From: DATHKG01 sp035489435
GTDB lineage: Bacteria > Bacteroidota > Bacteroidia > Chitinophagales > Chitinophagaceae
Reading direction: 5' to 3' (one strand)
NCBI GenBank assembly: GCA_035489435.1
Contig: DATHKG010000026.1
DNA length: 64,000 nucleotides
How positions within the stretch are numbered: position 1 is the stretch's first letter; each line of letters starts with the position of its first letter. The notes under the pieces are model-generated. The model worked only from the letters and a program-made list of their open reading frames with translations, had not been told where the DNA came from and searched no databases. The position numbers and the translations under genes were made by a program. This document shows, piece after piece, positions 1-9,142 of this stretch.

Positions 1-317
1 ACTGCATATTTCTCGATATCCGCTATAGCAGATTGATCATTATCAGTTGAGCCTTTATGTGCATCATCTGAAGCTACTCCTCCAAAAACCCAGTTACTGA
101 TAGATTGTGAATAAGGTGCACCTCCGGTTGCGGGCCCGCCGATACCATCCAGCATAGAATAGGCGCCGATTAATAAACCATTCACTCCGGCTTTATTCGC
201 TAAAGTATTTTCGCTTGTGGAACCCCGTGGTTGTTCATCAAGAAATTTTTTGCTGCAGGCAAACAAGCCAATAGATGCGAGACTGCTTATGAATATAATT
301 CTGGAATATAGTTTCAT
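1..317 (-). CDS. SusD/RagB-family lipoprotein, N-terminal part (cut by window edge)
   Basis: Reading the minus strand from the ATG at 317 gives an open frame to the window edge. The N-terminus has a hydrophobic segment ending in a lipobox-like LFAC, followed by SKKFLDEQPRG, the usual mature start of SusD/RagB nutrient-binding lipoproteins. By family, SusD forms the surface lid of a SusC TonB-dependent channel. It starts 27 bp after the stop of the SusC gene at 345-3542 on the same strand, the standard susC-susD order. About 105 residues are visible; the remainder (SusD proteins are usually about 500-600 residues) lies outside. The substrate cannot be told from this fragment. Confidence 0.85.
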   Translation of the reverse strand, partial: MKLYSRIIFISSLASIGLFACSKKFLDEQPRGSTSENTLANKAGVNGLLIGAYSMLDGIGGPATGGAPYSQSISNWVFGGVASDDAHKGSTDNDQSAIADIEKYA

Positions 318-344
318 GATATTCTTATTATTAAGTGATAACTT

Positions 345-3300
345 TTAGAAAGACAGGTTCAATCCAACAATGAAGTTTTTGAAATTATTAGGGTAGTTGG
401 AATTATCTATTCCAAACGCAGCACTTTGCTGGTTACTGCTTAAACTTCCAAAAGCAGAAGTAAGCTCCGGATCCAGCCCTGAATACTTTGTTATGGAAAA
501 TAAGTTAGCAACCTGGAAATACACCCGGAACTTGTTGAGGCCTGCATTTTTCAATGCAGCAGGCCTGATGGTGTATCCTAACATAATTGAGCGACATTTA
601 AGAAAAGAACCGTCTTCCACATAAAAAGAATTTGAACTACCCTTGCTGAAATTTGAAGAGTTTTCAGGAATCGGTGCTTTGGCATTTTGATTGTCGGGCC
701 TCCAGGAATCGAAGATGAGATCATTGCTAAGGGCACCCATAAAATCGTCCCATTTAGTTAATTGATATCTTAAAGAATTGAAGACATCGTTACCCTGGGA
801 ACCGTAAATCATCATAGAGAAATCGAAATTTTTATAAGCCGCACTCAAATTTAGTCCATAGGTAAAATCGGGATTTGGATTACCAATAAATGTGCGATCA
901 TCCGGTGAAATTTTCTTATCTCCGTTCACGTCCCTGTACTTGAAGCGGCCCGGCGCTGCGTCCTGTTGTGTGGGCGATTGTGATACATCATCGGCATCTC
1001 TGAAAAAGCCGACCACATCATATCCGAAGAATGCACTTACAGCCTGTCCTTCCTGATTTCTTGCTATACCCACATCAAAATATCCGGGACCAGGAATGTC
1101 TGTAATCATGTTTTGATAAGTGGTGATGTTGGCACCAATGTTATATTGGAAATCGTTGCCAACTTTTCCATGATAAACGGCCGAAACATCCCATCCTTTG
1201 TTTTCGATATCACCGATATTGATAACAGGTGCAGACGCCCCTCCTGTTGTTGCCGGCAAAGGTTGAGGGAACAGCAGTCCATTGATTTCCTTTTTATATC
1301 GTTCTACCGAGATTTCAATCTTATTATTGAAAAGTGATGCATCAAAACCAAAATTGGTTATGATATCTTCTTCCCAGCCGGTATTCTGATTGCCGATATT
1401 AGTTTGATAAAATCCCTGCTGTATTGAGCCGGAACCATTGATGTCATAATATGAGTTGCCGAAATTTGAGTTGAAAAGAGAAAATGCATTTGTCGGAGAC
1501 ACATTGTTTTGTGATCCAAGCTTTCCCCAGCTTCCTTTTAATTTCAGGTCATTGATCCAGGTAATGTCCTTCATGAAATTTTCCTGTGAGAGGCGCCATC
1601 CGGCAGAAAACGAAGGAAACACGCCATATCTTTTGGCACTTCCGAACCTGGAAGAACCGTCTCTCCGCACTGTTGCTCCTAATAAATATTTGCCGGAAAA
1701 TGAATAGTCCAACCGGGTAAATAACGAATAAAGACTGTTCGCATAGGCATTACTGTAATTCGTAACATTGGTAGTACCATTATTTAATACAAGATAATTG
1801 GGATCAGTTGAGAAAAGACCGGAAGAGGAACCACCGACTGACCGCCCGGAATTCTTAATAGCTTCGGAACCCACCAGTAATTTTATATTATGCTCTCCGA
1901 ATACCTGACTATATACAAGTGTGTTTGTCCAGGTCCAGCTGCTGTTGAATAAGGCATTTTCATTATAACGGTTAATTCCGTTGTGTTGTTCTTTCTCCTG
2001 GTACTGATTTGGAAAGAAGTTATAAGAGTATTGGTTATCTATGGTTCCGCCAAAGCTTGTTCGTGCAGTTAAGTGTTTAAGTATTTCAAGCTCAGCAAAT
2101 ACATTACCGCTAACGTTCCAGGAGTTTGCCCGGTTATTGGATGAGTTCTCCAACATCGCTACGGGGTTCCAGCGATTACCTAATTCTGGTCCTGCCCAGG
2201 TGCCGCCATACTTGCCATTAATATCATGAACAGGTATAAAAGAAGGCATGGTGTAAGCAAAGAATATAGCATTATCCTGGTTTTGATTGTTGAAAGAAGG
2301 ATTTTGCTTATAAAAAGCATACAGATTTTCACCGATCTTAAGCTTGTTTTTTATTTTCACTTCAGAATTACTTCGGATCGAATATCTCTTAAGATAGGTT
2401 TCCTGTAAAGTACCCTGCTGGTCTAAATATCCAAATGAAAAAAGGTAGTTGGATTTATCTGTACCACCACTAACAGAAAGCGTATGATTCTGCATGGGAG
2501 CCGGTTTAAAAACTTCATGAAACCAATCAGTTCCCTGCTTGTTGAAGCGCTGGATTAAATAATCGTTTGCAGGATTCGCTGCATCGAATACATACCTGGA
2601 TGGATCAACTGCAGGATCACCTTCATTACCAACACCTATTACACCAGGGCCGGCATAAGTATAATCAGGCATACCGTTAGCAAAAAGTATACTATTGGGC
2701 TTCATTTTTTTTACGAACCCCGCTACTGCTTCGGGACTTGCGATGTTAAGCACATTGCCAGCCGGAGGTACCTGGTAACCGAAATAAGAATCCAGTGATA
2801 CAGTAGGTGTACCTGCCTTACCTTTTTTAGTGGTAATGATGATAACTCCATTGGATCCACGAACGCCATATATAGATGCCGCACCAGCATCCTTCAATAC
2901 CTGCAGTGATTCAATATCATTAACATTAATGTCGCGAAGGCTTCCCTGTACTCCGTCTATGATCACGAGCGGTTGATTATCTCCAAACGAAGATACTCCT
3001 CTGATGAAAACATTGCTGGCTCCTCCGGGTGCACCGGAACTTATGATAGTTACGCCGGAAGCCTGACCCTGAAGCGCCTGTTCCCCGGTTCCTGCCGGAA
3101 TCGATTTAAGCGATTTTACATCGACCACTGAAACAGATCCGGTGATGTCCTTACGTGCCTGCCTTGTATAACCCGTCACCACTACTTCATCAAGTTTCTG
3201 AGACAACGGTTCCAGAAACACCTGAAGGTTGGTTCGGTTGTTTATATCAATCTCCTGTGTTCCATAACCAATATTTGAAAAGACAAGCGTTGATGAAGGC

Positions 3301-3542
3301 GAAGCATTAATGCTGAATAAACCACTGCCATCTGTTTGAACAGATGTAGTGACTCCCTTTACTTTAACACTCACCCCTGCCAAGGCAGTATCACCACTGC
3401 TAACCCGGCCTGTGACTACCTGCTGTGCGGTAAGCGGTGAAACTGACAACAAAAATGACAAGATAAAAAAGAGACTTAACCTGATGTAACCGCAGTTAAT
3501 TGTAGAGTTTAAAAATTTCATGGTGGAATGCAATCGGGACAT
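345..3542 (-). CDS. SusC/RagA-family TonB-dependent outer-membrane receptor
   Basis: A 1065-residue outer-membrane importer that takes up oligosaccharides with its SusD partner, powered by TonB. The order is signal peptide (hydrophobic stretch at about 22-38, ending near TAQQ), a carboxypeptidase-regulatory-like domain (about 42-115), the SusC-type motif DEVVVTGY, a plug domain with VFIRGVSSFGDNQPLVIIDG and GSNGVIIITTKKG, then a long beta-barrel ending in NFIVGLNLSF with a terminal aromatic residue. Length is typical. The second Met, codon 8 at 3521, puts the charged residues closer to the signal peptide and is an equally good start. The upstream region carries two FadR-type operator copies (3586-3619), which suggests control by the divergent GntR regulator at 3880. 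Confidence 0.93.
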   Translation of the reverse strand: MSRLHSTMKFLNSTINCGYIRLSLFFILSFLLSVSPLTAQQVVTGRVSSGDTALAGVSVKVKGVTTSVQTDGSGLFSINASPSSTLVFSNIGYGTQEIDINNRTNLQVFLEPLSQKLDEVVVTGYTRQARKDITGSVSVVDVKSLKSIPAGTGEQALQGQASGVTIISSGAPGGASNVFIRGVSSFGDNQPLVIIDGVQGSLRDINVNDIESLQVLKDAGAASIYGVRGSNGVIIITTKKGKAGTPTVSLDSYFGYQVPPAGNVLNIASPEAVAGFVKKMKPNSILFANGMPDYTYAGPGVIGVGNEGDPAVDPSRYVFDAANPANDYLIQRFNKQGTDWFHEVFKPAPMQNHTLSVSGGTDKSNYLFSFGYLDQQGTLQETYLKRYSIRSNSEVKIKNKLKIGENLYAFYKQNPSFNNQNQDNAIFFAYTMPSFIPVHDINGKYGGTWAGPELGNRWNPVAMLENSSNNRANSWNVSGNVFAELEILKHLTARTSFGGTIDNQYSYNFFPNQYQEKEQHNGINRYNENALFNSSWTWTNTLVYSQVFGEHNIKLLVGSEAIKNSGRSVGGSSSGLFSTDPNYLVLNNGTTNVTNYSNAYANSLYSLFTRLDYSFSGKYLLGATVRRDGSSRFGSAKRYGVFPSFSAGWRLSQENFMKDITWINDLKLKGSWGKLGSQNNVSPTNAFSLFNSNFGNSYYDINGSGSIQQGFYQTNIGNQNTGWEEDIITNFGFDASLFNNKIEISVERYKKEINGLLFPQPLPATTGGASAPVINIGDIENKGWDVSAVYHGKVGNDFQYNIGANITTYQNMITDIPGPGYFDVGIARNQEGQAVSAFFGYDVVGFFRDADDVSQSPTQQDAAPGRFKYRDVNGDKKISPDDRTFIGNPNPDFTYGLNLSAAYKNFDFSMMIYGSQGNDVFNSLRYQLTKWDDFMGALSNDLIFDSWRPDNQNAKAPIPENSSNFSKGSSNSFYVEDGSFLKCRSIMLGYTIRPAALKNAGLNKFRVYFQVANLFSITKYSGLDPELTSAFGSLSSNQQSAAFGIDNSNYPNNFKNFIVGLNLSF

Positions 3543-3585
3543 AGTAGTATAAGTTTGGCAATTAAATGTTACGGCTCCTTAAAAC

Positions 3586-3618
3586 TGTAAACATATTTAT
3601 GTAATAATTGTAAACATA
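3586..3618. promoter_or_regulatory. Predicted FadR-type operator pair before SusC
   Basis: Two exact copies of TGTAAACATA start 23 bp apart, on the same face of the helix to within about a fifth of a turn. They lie 45-75 bp upstream of the SusC start. The same element occurs at 3841 and 9025. The sequence identity is seen directly; assignment to the GntR protein at 3880 is inference. Confidence 0.55.
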
Positions 3619-3840
3619 ATTAATTTTCCTTTCTCACTTTCCTTTTTTAGAAATTTATTTTCCCTTACTTTATCTAGTGTGAAATGGTGCCGAAAAAGAA
3701 TGATGCAAATCCGGTTCAGCAGTCGTTAAAATTGCGTCTTTGGCGGGATGGGTCTATGTTCCATGAATATTCTTTCAAAATTGTCAGAAGGTTTCTCTGT
3801 AATCATTTGCTTTTTTTTATCTTTACCAGGTCACAAGAAA

Positions 3841-3870
3841 TATGTTTACAAATAAAAAATCGTTTGTAAG
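3841..3870. promoter_or_regulatory. Predicted autoregulatory FadR-type operator
   Basis: TATGTTTACA at 3841-3850 is the reverse complement of the two elements before SusC. A degenerate second arm, TTGTAAG, follows at 3864-3870, giving an inverted pair with spacing (22 bp) close to the 23 bp seen at the other two sites. It sits just upstream of the GntR start codon at 3880, as expected for autoregulation. Confidence 0.5.
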
Positions 3871-3879
3871 AGACTCATT

Positions 3880-4518
3880 ATGAAAATAGACTCATTAGCC
3901 AGTAAAGCTTTCTCAGAGATAAGAAGGAAAATTCTTAGTAATCAATTGCCCCCAAATACCCGGTTAAAAGAGGATGAATGGGCAAAAAAAATTGGTGTGA
4001 GCCGAATGGCAGTGCGGGAAGCTTTAACGCGATTGCTGGGCGAAGATTTAGTAATCCTTGGTGAAAAAGGTGGTTACTATATCAAACCACTTCTTCCTGC
4101 AGATATACATGAGATCCGGGAACTAAGAGAAGTACTCGAACTTGGAGCCATCCGCCTCGCCTTCAAAAAGATGAACAAGGAGAAGGTTTCCAATCTCGAA
4201 AAGATCTGTGATGATTTCACACTGATGGTTAAAAAAGGATATTTTAACGGCGCCCTGGAAGCTGACATCAAATTTCATGAAACTTTGGTGGACTACTCTG
4301 AAAACAGCAAACTGCAACAGGTTTACAGGGTTTCGCATATTCCTTTGTTTCACCAGAAACTCGGAAAGTCACAAAATGGAATGGACGATTACGATCAGAC
4401 AGATTCTGAACATCGCCTGATAGTTAAAGCTCTTAAAGACAAAAAATTATTGGTAGCTGAAGAAACACTTATCCACCATTTTGCCCGGGGAGAGGCAGTT
4501 GTGCTGGAAATGGATTAG
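3880..4518 (+). CDS. GntR-family (FadR/FCD subfamily) transcriptional regulator
   Basis: A 212-residue DNA-binding repressor or activator. The N-terminal winged helix-turn-helix (about 5-70) shows the GntR signature with RLKEDEWAKKIGVSRMAVRE and a wing near GGYYIKP. The C-terminal all-helical FCD ligand-binding domain (about 78-205) has the DxxxxR element (DIHEIR) and the histidines in KFHETL, EHRLI and HHF that bind metal and carboxylate ligands in this subfamily. FCD regulators usually sense organic acids or sugar acids, which fits the nearby dehydrogenase and sugar-acid dehydratase. It is divergent from the SusC gene and is bracketed by matching operator-like sequences, so it probably controls the whole 1-15.5 kb locus and itself. 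Confidence 0.92.
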   Translation: MKIDSLASKAFSEIRRKILSNQLPPNTRLKEDEWAKKIGVSRMAVREALTRLLGEDLVILGEKGGYYIKPLLPADIHEIRELREVLELGAIRLAFKKMNKEKVSNLEKICDDFTLMVKKGYFNGALEADIKFHETLVDYSENSKLQQVYRVSHIPLFHQKLGKSQNGMDDYDQTDSEHRLIVKALKDKKLLVAEETLIHHFARGEAVVLEMD

Positions 4519-4547
4519 GAGCGGAATCGGGCCCGTAATCGCTAACG

Positions 4548-7500
4548 CTATTGCACAAGCGATATTACTCTTCTCTCTTTCTTTCGATTAACCACTTCAA
4601 TAGATTTCATTGTACTGTCTGTAATCATAAATCTTGAAGACTGCGAAAGGTAAGAACTGCCATACCCAACCTCCAGTTTTCTTTTCCTGCTATTTTTAAA
4701 TTGAACAATGCCAAAAAGATCATCATCCCTGAACCGGATTAGATTATTTGCCCGTTGTGGTTCAAAAAACTGAAGTTTGTTCCTGTTCTGTGTTGCGGCA
4801 AACTGGTAGTTATCGCCAACAACCAGTTTGATCAGTCCTTTTGAGTCGCCCGATAAAAAGTAACCGCTTCGCTGGGTGGCAAGTGCATGAAAATTTCCTT
4901 TACCATCCCCCAGCATTACGAGTCCATACATGGCATCATATTGACCATTGACCGGCTCATTGCCATAATCATTCCCGTTTACGACTAAATCAAGAAAGCC
5001 ATCTCCGTTCACATCTTCCGGCATCATACCGTTAATGGGGGCCAACTGAGCCTGAACAGGCAATGGTTTCAATTCAAATGTATTGTTGCCGTTATTCTGA
5101 ATATAACTGCTGGTAAAATAATTCGCTTTTGATAAACGAGCTTTTTGAAATTCATCTTTAGTTAACAAGGCATTTATATCTGCTTCTGCGTAGCTTTTAT
5201 AGGTGGGGAATTTTCTTCGCATACCAACCAATTGTCCGATCATTTCATCCCGCACATTAACCGGATATTCTTTTCGTTCATTGTTTTTACCAGTAAGGAA
5301 TAATGTGATAATCGCATCATAAACCTGGTCGTTGTTAAGATCACCGGAATATATCTTTACAGGCTCTTCCGCGGAAGCTTTCAGAAAAGAATTTAATCCA
5401 AGATTACCTGCTACATAATCCATATCACCATCATTATCAAAATCCCCGGACACAATGCTAGACCACCATCCATTTAAATTTTGCAGGCCGGTTGTTGGAG
5501 TTATGTTCACAAATTTCCCGGCATTGTTTCTTAGAAAAGTCAGCGGCATAAATTCACCTGCGATGATGAGGTCCTGCCATCCATCGTTGTCAAAATCGGT
5601 CCATACAGCATCACAAACCAGTCCTGCATTATGAAGGTCCGGCGTTATCTCAGTTGTTATATCCGTAAATTTAATAGTACCATTCCGTGAATCATTCCGA
5701 TAAACGAAGCTGCTTACAGGTTCTGGATACAGTCCGGGTTTCACCCTTCCCCCGATAAACAAGTCAAGGTCGCCATCATTATCAAAATCGGCTGCTTTCA
5801 CACAACTTTTGCTGGTAAAATTCTGGGGTATTGCCTGTGGTGATAGCAGGAACTTTCCCTTCCCGGCATTTATATAAAACTGATCCTGGTAATTTTTTGT
5901 GTCAGCGGGGAACTCACTGCCACCACTAACGGCATACAGATCCAGATCGCCATCTCCTTCCGCGTCAAAAAGCAACAGACCCATCATTTCCGGTTTTCGA
6001 CCATCTTTTTCTGCAGATGCAGGCAATGTGTTTTGTATAAATCTACCGCCATTTTGTTGTAAAAATAATAAGCCCTGATTGTGTCCGGAAGCACCGATTA
6101 TAATATCGTCTGCACCGTTATTATCTACATCGCCGGCCGCGATTGAAGGACCATACTGAGAAAATTTATGAGGTAGAAGTCGTTGGTAGTCGAAGTCATT
6201 AAAATCAAATTCACTGTGGCGATAATCAATTCCACTTTTTTGGGTAGCATTTACAAACAGCGTATTCTGTGCAGGTCCTTCTGTAGATTCTTTAATTTCC
6301 CGCGCATCTTTATATGAGACAGTGAGGGTTTGATTGACCGGTAAATTTAGTAATACCTGTTGATTGCCATCGGGCCATTTAACAACAAGCGAATCAATTT
6401 TTAATATTTTACCTAACCCGAAATGCAAAACATCCTCTACAGTCGACAGATAACCGCGGTATGGCGAATTTTCAAAGGTCTGCATGGCGCCATTACCATA
6501 ATAAATGTCAGCAATCGCACCGAGACCATTAACATTTCCGACAGTACCGCTGAAGCGGATATTGAGATAATTATTCTTATTATATTTCTCGGATTTGTTT
6601 TCATAAATAAAAGCTTCTTCATTGATATTGTTAATCACATAATCCAAATCGCCGTCCCGGTCCAGATCAGCGTATACAGCCCCGGTTGAGAATGCAGGAT
6701 TGTTCATGCCCCAATGGGTTGTTACATTATCAAAATGAAGGTCTCCTGTGTTTCTGAATGCATAGTTCGCAATTTTTATCTGGGGGATCTGTGCGATCAG
6801 CTCTTTTTTTGATACTGTTTTATATGCTTTGGCACGATATGCACCAAAGTCATGATCGGTCACATCCTTAGGATATCCGTTAGTGATAATCAAATCCTTA
6901 TTCCCGTCATTATCAAAATCTGCCATCGATGGGTTCCAGCTCCAATCAGTTTCTGCCACGCCGGCATAAAATGAGATATCACTAAAAAAAGGTAACAGCT
7001 GATTGCTGGTATCAAGCGCAGTCAATCCATTATTCAATTGCAATGTATTGCGTACGTATTGAACCATTAACCCTTTTTGTTTCATTGATTCCTGCACATA
7101 ATAATTCAGCCCGTTCATGTTTGTTTTCTTACGGTAATTATTTTCGGGGTTCATATCCACTGCAATGATATCAGCCATCCCATCATTATTGATGTCGGCA
7201 ATATCGTTACCCATAGCATTTTGAGAGGTATGCCTGAAACACAGCTTTGCTTTATCTGTAAAAGTACCGTTGCCATTATTTATATATAAAAGATCGCTGC
7301 CGAAGAAATCGTTCGTAACATATATATCTTTCCACCCATCGTTATTAAGGTCTGCAACAGCAACGCCTAGTCCGAATCCCTCATCGCCTATTCCGGCTTC
7401 TTTTGATACATCTTTAAAATAGGGATGACCAAGAGAATCGCTTCCATTGTTGCGATAAAGCTTATCAGATAACGCATGTTTGTTTTCATTGCCACCCCCA

Positions 7501-8111
7501 TCAAAACGTGTGCTGTTGCGCTCTGCCAGGGTAGTTGTAACCAGGTACATGTCCAGATCGTCGTCTCCATCGTAATCGAAAAACGCAGCATGAACAGAAA
7601 ACCCTGTATCGGCAAGATTATATTCCTTTGCCATTTCTTTAAAATGGGGTATACCCTCTTTATTCAAACCCTGGTTGATGTATAAAAGATTTGCTCGGTT
7701 GGCAGGGTCTTTTTTTATTGTTGTACACACATATAAGTCAGGCCATCCATCCGCATTAACATCAACGACTGAAGCTGCATTACTCCAACAGTTACCACTA
7801 CCGGCAGCTGCTCTTTCTGTAATATCTTCAAATACCAGGTTCCCTTTGTTTAAGTACATTTTATTGGTCACCTGGCTTCCTGTAAAATACAGATCCGGTA
7901 AGCTGTCCCTGTTGAAGTCCGCAACCGCCACACCACCTCCATTGTATAGAAACTCCATGTCGATAGGATTAATGGAATCGTTTTCTATTATTTCATTATT
8001 AAAATGAATATTGGTATAAGATGAAGGTATTTTTTCAAATAGTGTATCGGCGGTATTGCATGAACCCATTAAACCGAGTGCTATGAAAAGTGTGAGACAT
8101 CGCATGTACAA
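4548..8111 (-). CDS. VCBS/FG-GAP-repeat lipoprotein with ASPIC/UnbV domain
   Basis: A 1187-residue predicted surface lipoprotein. It has a signal peptide with lipobox (LGLMGSC, Cys at about 18), and many FG-GAP/VCBS repeats with calcium-binding-like signatures such as DFNRDSLPDL, DYDGDDDLDMY, DLNNDGWKDIY and DFDNDGDLDLF, making two propeller-like blocks (about 55-520 and 660-1000). An ASPIC/UnbV domain lies between them (about 540-620, with GLGAIADIYYG and VVKWPDGNQQ). Such proteins commonly accompany SusC/SusD pairs in Bacteroidota and are thought to act at the cell surface, but no enzymatic function is established. It converges with the GntR gene (29-bp gap) and lies downstream of the SDR gene on the same strand (63-bp gap), so the two may be cotranscribed. 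Codon 3 (8105) is an alternative start. Confidence 0.88.
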   Translation of the reverse strand: MYMRCLTLFIALGLMGSCNTADTLFEKIPSSYTNIHFNNEIIENDSINPIDMEFLYNGGGVAVADFNRDSLPDLYFTGSQVTNKMYLNKGNLVFEDITERAAAGSGNCWSNAASVVDVNADGWPDLYVCTTIKKDPANRANLLYINQGLNKEGIPHFKEMAKEYNLADTGFSVHAAFFDYDGDDDLDMYLVTTTLAERNSTRFDGGGNENKHALSDKLYRNNGSDSLGHPYFKDVSKEAGIGDEGFGLGVAVADLNNDGWKDIYVTNDFFGSDLLYINNGNGTFTDKAKLCFRHTSQNAMGNDIADINNDGMADIIAVDMNPENNYRKKTNMNGLNYYVQESMKQKGLMVQYVRNTLQLNNGLTALDTSNQLLPFFSDISFYAGVAETDWSWNPSMADFDNDGNKDLIITNGYPKDVTDHDFGAYRAKAYKTVSKKELIAQIPQIKIANYAFRNTGDLHFDNVTTHWGMNNPAFSTGAVYADLDRDGDLDYVINNINEEAFIYENKSEKYNKNNYLNIRFSGTVGNVNGLGAIADIYYGNGAMQTFENSPYRGYLSTVEDVLHFGLGKILKIDSLVVKWPDGNQQVLLNLPVNQTLTVSYKDAREIKESTEGPAQNTLFVNATQKSGIDYRHSEFDFNDFDYQRLLPHKFSQYGPSIAAGDVDNNGADDIIIGASGHNQGLLFLQQNGGRFIQNTLPASAEKDGRKPEMMGLLLFDAEGDGDLDLYAVSGGSEFPADTKNYQDQFYINAGKGKFLLSPQAIPQNFTSKSCVKAADFDNDGDLDLFIGGRVKPGLYPEPVSSFVYRNDSRNGTIKFTDITTEITPDLHNAGLVCDAVWTDFDNDGWQDLIIAGEFMPLTFLRNNAGKFVNITPTTGLQNLNGWWSSIVSGDFDNDGDMDYVAGNLGLNSFLKASAEEPVKIYSGDLNNDQVYDAIITLFLTGKNNERKEYPVNVRDEMIGQLVGMRRKFPTYKSYAEADINALLTKDEFQKARLSKANYFTSSYIQNNGNNTFELKPLPVQAQLAPINGMMPEDVNGDGFLDLVVNGNDYGNEPVNGQYDAMYGLVMLGDGKGNFHALATQRSGYFLSGDSKGLIKLVVGDNYQFAATQNRNKLQFFEPQRANNLIRFRDDDLFGIVQFKNSRKRKLEVGYGSSYLSQSSRFMITDSTMKSIEVVNRKKERRVISLVQ

Positions 8112-8174
8112 AAATTAAGCAGCAGTGAATTTTCATCTGTTGGCAAAGGCCGGTACGAAAAACTAAAAAACTGG

Positions 8175-8981
8175 TTACTGATAACTCTTCAGTTTGTTCA
8201 ACATGTCCGCACCGGCTTTTTGCCCGGCTAACTGCCCGCCATCAGCAATAATTATCTGACCTGTAATAAAACTACTTTCATGACTGGCGAGGAATAAAAA
8301 TACAGGAGCTATTTCTTCTACTGTACCTGGTCTGTTCATAGGAATATACTGTCTCACGAAATTTTCTGTGAACTCCGGCGAATCAATTTCTTTTGACATC
8401 GGTGTCTGGATATAACCCGGGCAAACAGCATTGACCCTGATTCCCAGGTGGGCCAATTCCAGCGCCATAGTTTTAGTGAGCATAATAACACCACCTTTCG
8501 AAGCATTATAGTGAGCGTATCCAAATTCACCATCCAACCCATTTTTGCTACCCATATTCACCACTACTCCTTTCTTTCTTTTAGCCATCAAACGGCACAC
8601 AGCTTGGGCAACGTTAAACATACCTGTCAAATTTATATCAAGTATCCGCCTCCATTCCACCTCATCGATACCTAAAAATGGAGTTTCTGATGCTATGCCG
8701 GCATTGTTGATCAGGATATCAATGGGTTGAGCAAGATCAGCCTGCATTACTGCAGACTGTACGGCCTTGCCATCAGCAACATCCACACAATAAGTATATA
8801 CACGGGTTCCTTCGTTTTTAAATCCTAAAGCTGTACCCGCCAGATTATCTTTGTGAACATCAAAAAGAGAAAGCACAGCTCCTTCGGCTGCAAACTGACG
8901 GGCTATTTCTAATCCAATTCCTCTTGCAGCACCTGTAATCAGAACATGTTGATTTGTGAAGCGATCGCGATTAGCATTCAT
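8175..8981 (-). CDS. Short-chain dehydrogenase/reductase, probably sugar dehydrogenase
   Basis: A 268-residue classical SDR. The Rossmann motif TGAARGIG is at 16-23, an acidic D41 at the end of beta-2 suggests NAD+ preference, NNAG is at 92-95, and the catalytic set is N117, S145, Y158 and K162 (YNASK). Length and motifs are normal. Its neighbours are a transporter and an IlvD/Edd dehydratase, so oxidation of an aldose or of a sugar-acid hydroxyl is the likely role, in the manner of L-fucose or galactose dehydrogenases or 5-keto-gluconate reductases; the exact substrate cannot be told. The upstream region carries a perfect FadR-type inverted repeat (9025-9057). Confidence 0.9.
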   Translation of the reverse strand: MNANRDRFTNQHVLITGAARGIGLEIARQFAAEGAVLSLFDVHKDNLAGTALGFKNEGTRVYTYCVDVADGKAVQSAVMQADLAQPIDILINNAGIASETPFLGIDEVEWRRILDINLTGMFNVAQAVCRLMAKRKKGVVVNMGSKNGLDGEFGYAHYNASKGGVIMLTKTMALELAHLGIRVNAVCPGYIQTPMSKEIDSPEFTENFVRQYIPMNRPGTVEEIAPVFLFLASHESSFITGQIIIADGGQLAGQKAGADMLNKLKSYQ

Positions 8982-9024
8982 GGTTCCTTTATAATTTAAT
9001 TAAAACTTTAGTGAAAATATAATA

Positions 9025-9057
9025 ATGTTTACAATTTATACCTATAATTGTAAACTA
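9025..9057. promoter_or_regulatory. Predicted FadR-type operator (perfect inverted repeat) between SDR and DMT genes
   Basis: GTTTACAATT (9027-9036) and its exact reverse complement AATTGTAAAC (9046-9055) are separated by 9 bp. The arms ATGTTTACAA (9025) and TTGTAAACTA (9048) start 23 bp apart, the same spacing as at 3586/3609. The site lies 45-75 bp before the SDR start and 85-120 bp before the transporter start, so it could control both divergent genes. Confidence 0.6.
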
Positions 9058-9142
9058 TTTTTACTTACTCGTTGCATTAAAGATTTCATGCACAATTTTG
9101 TAGCCAGAACCATAAACCGACATTAGAAACATATCAAGTCAT

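Larger units (their letters stand above)
3543..3879. promoter_or_regulatory. Divergent regulatory region between SusC and GntR genes
   Basis: This 337-bp AT-rich gap separates the minus-strand SusC gene from the plus-strand GntR gene and holds no convincing coding sequence. It carries two direct copies of TGTAAACATA (3586-3595 and 3609-3618, 23 bp apart) near the SusC side, and the reverse complement TATGTTTACA (3841-3850) 30 bp before the regulator's ATG. A weaker half site TTGTAAG lies at 3864-3870. Each 10-mer fits the FadR-subfamily GntR operator pattern t-n-GT-n-AC-n-a. Promoters for both genes should lie here, but no clean TTTG/TAnnTTTG pair was found. Confidence 0.6.

Noticed and set aside
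3684..3869. 61-codon plus-strand open frame before GntR
   Set aside because: Lies in the regulatory gap over the operator region, has no recognisable domain and no plausible initiation signal.
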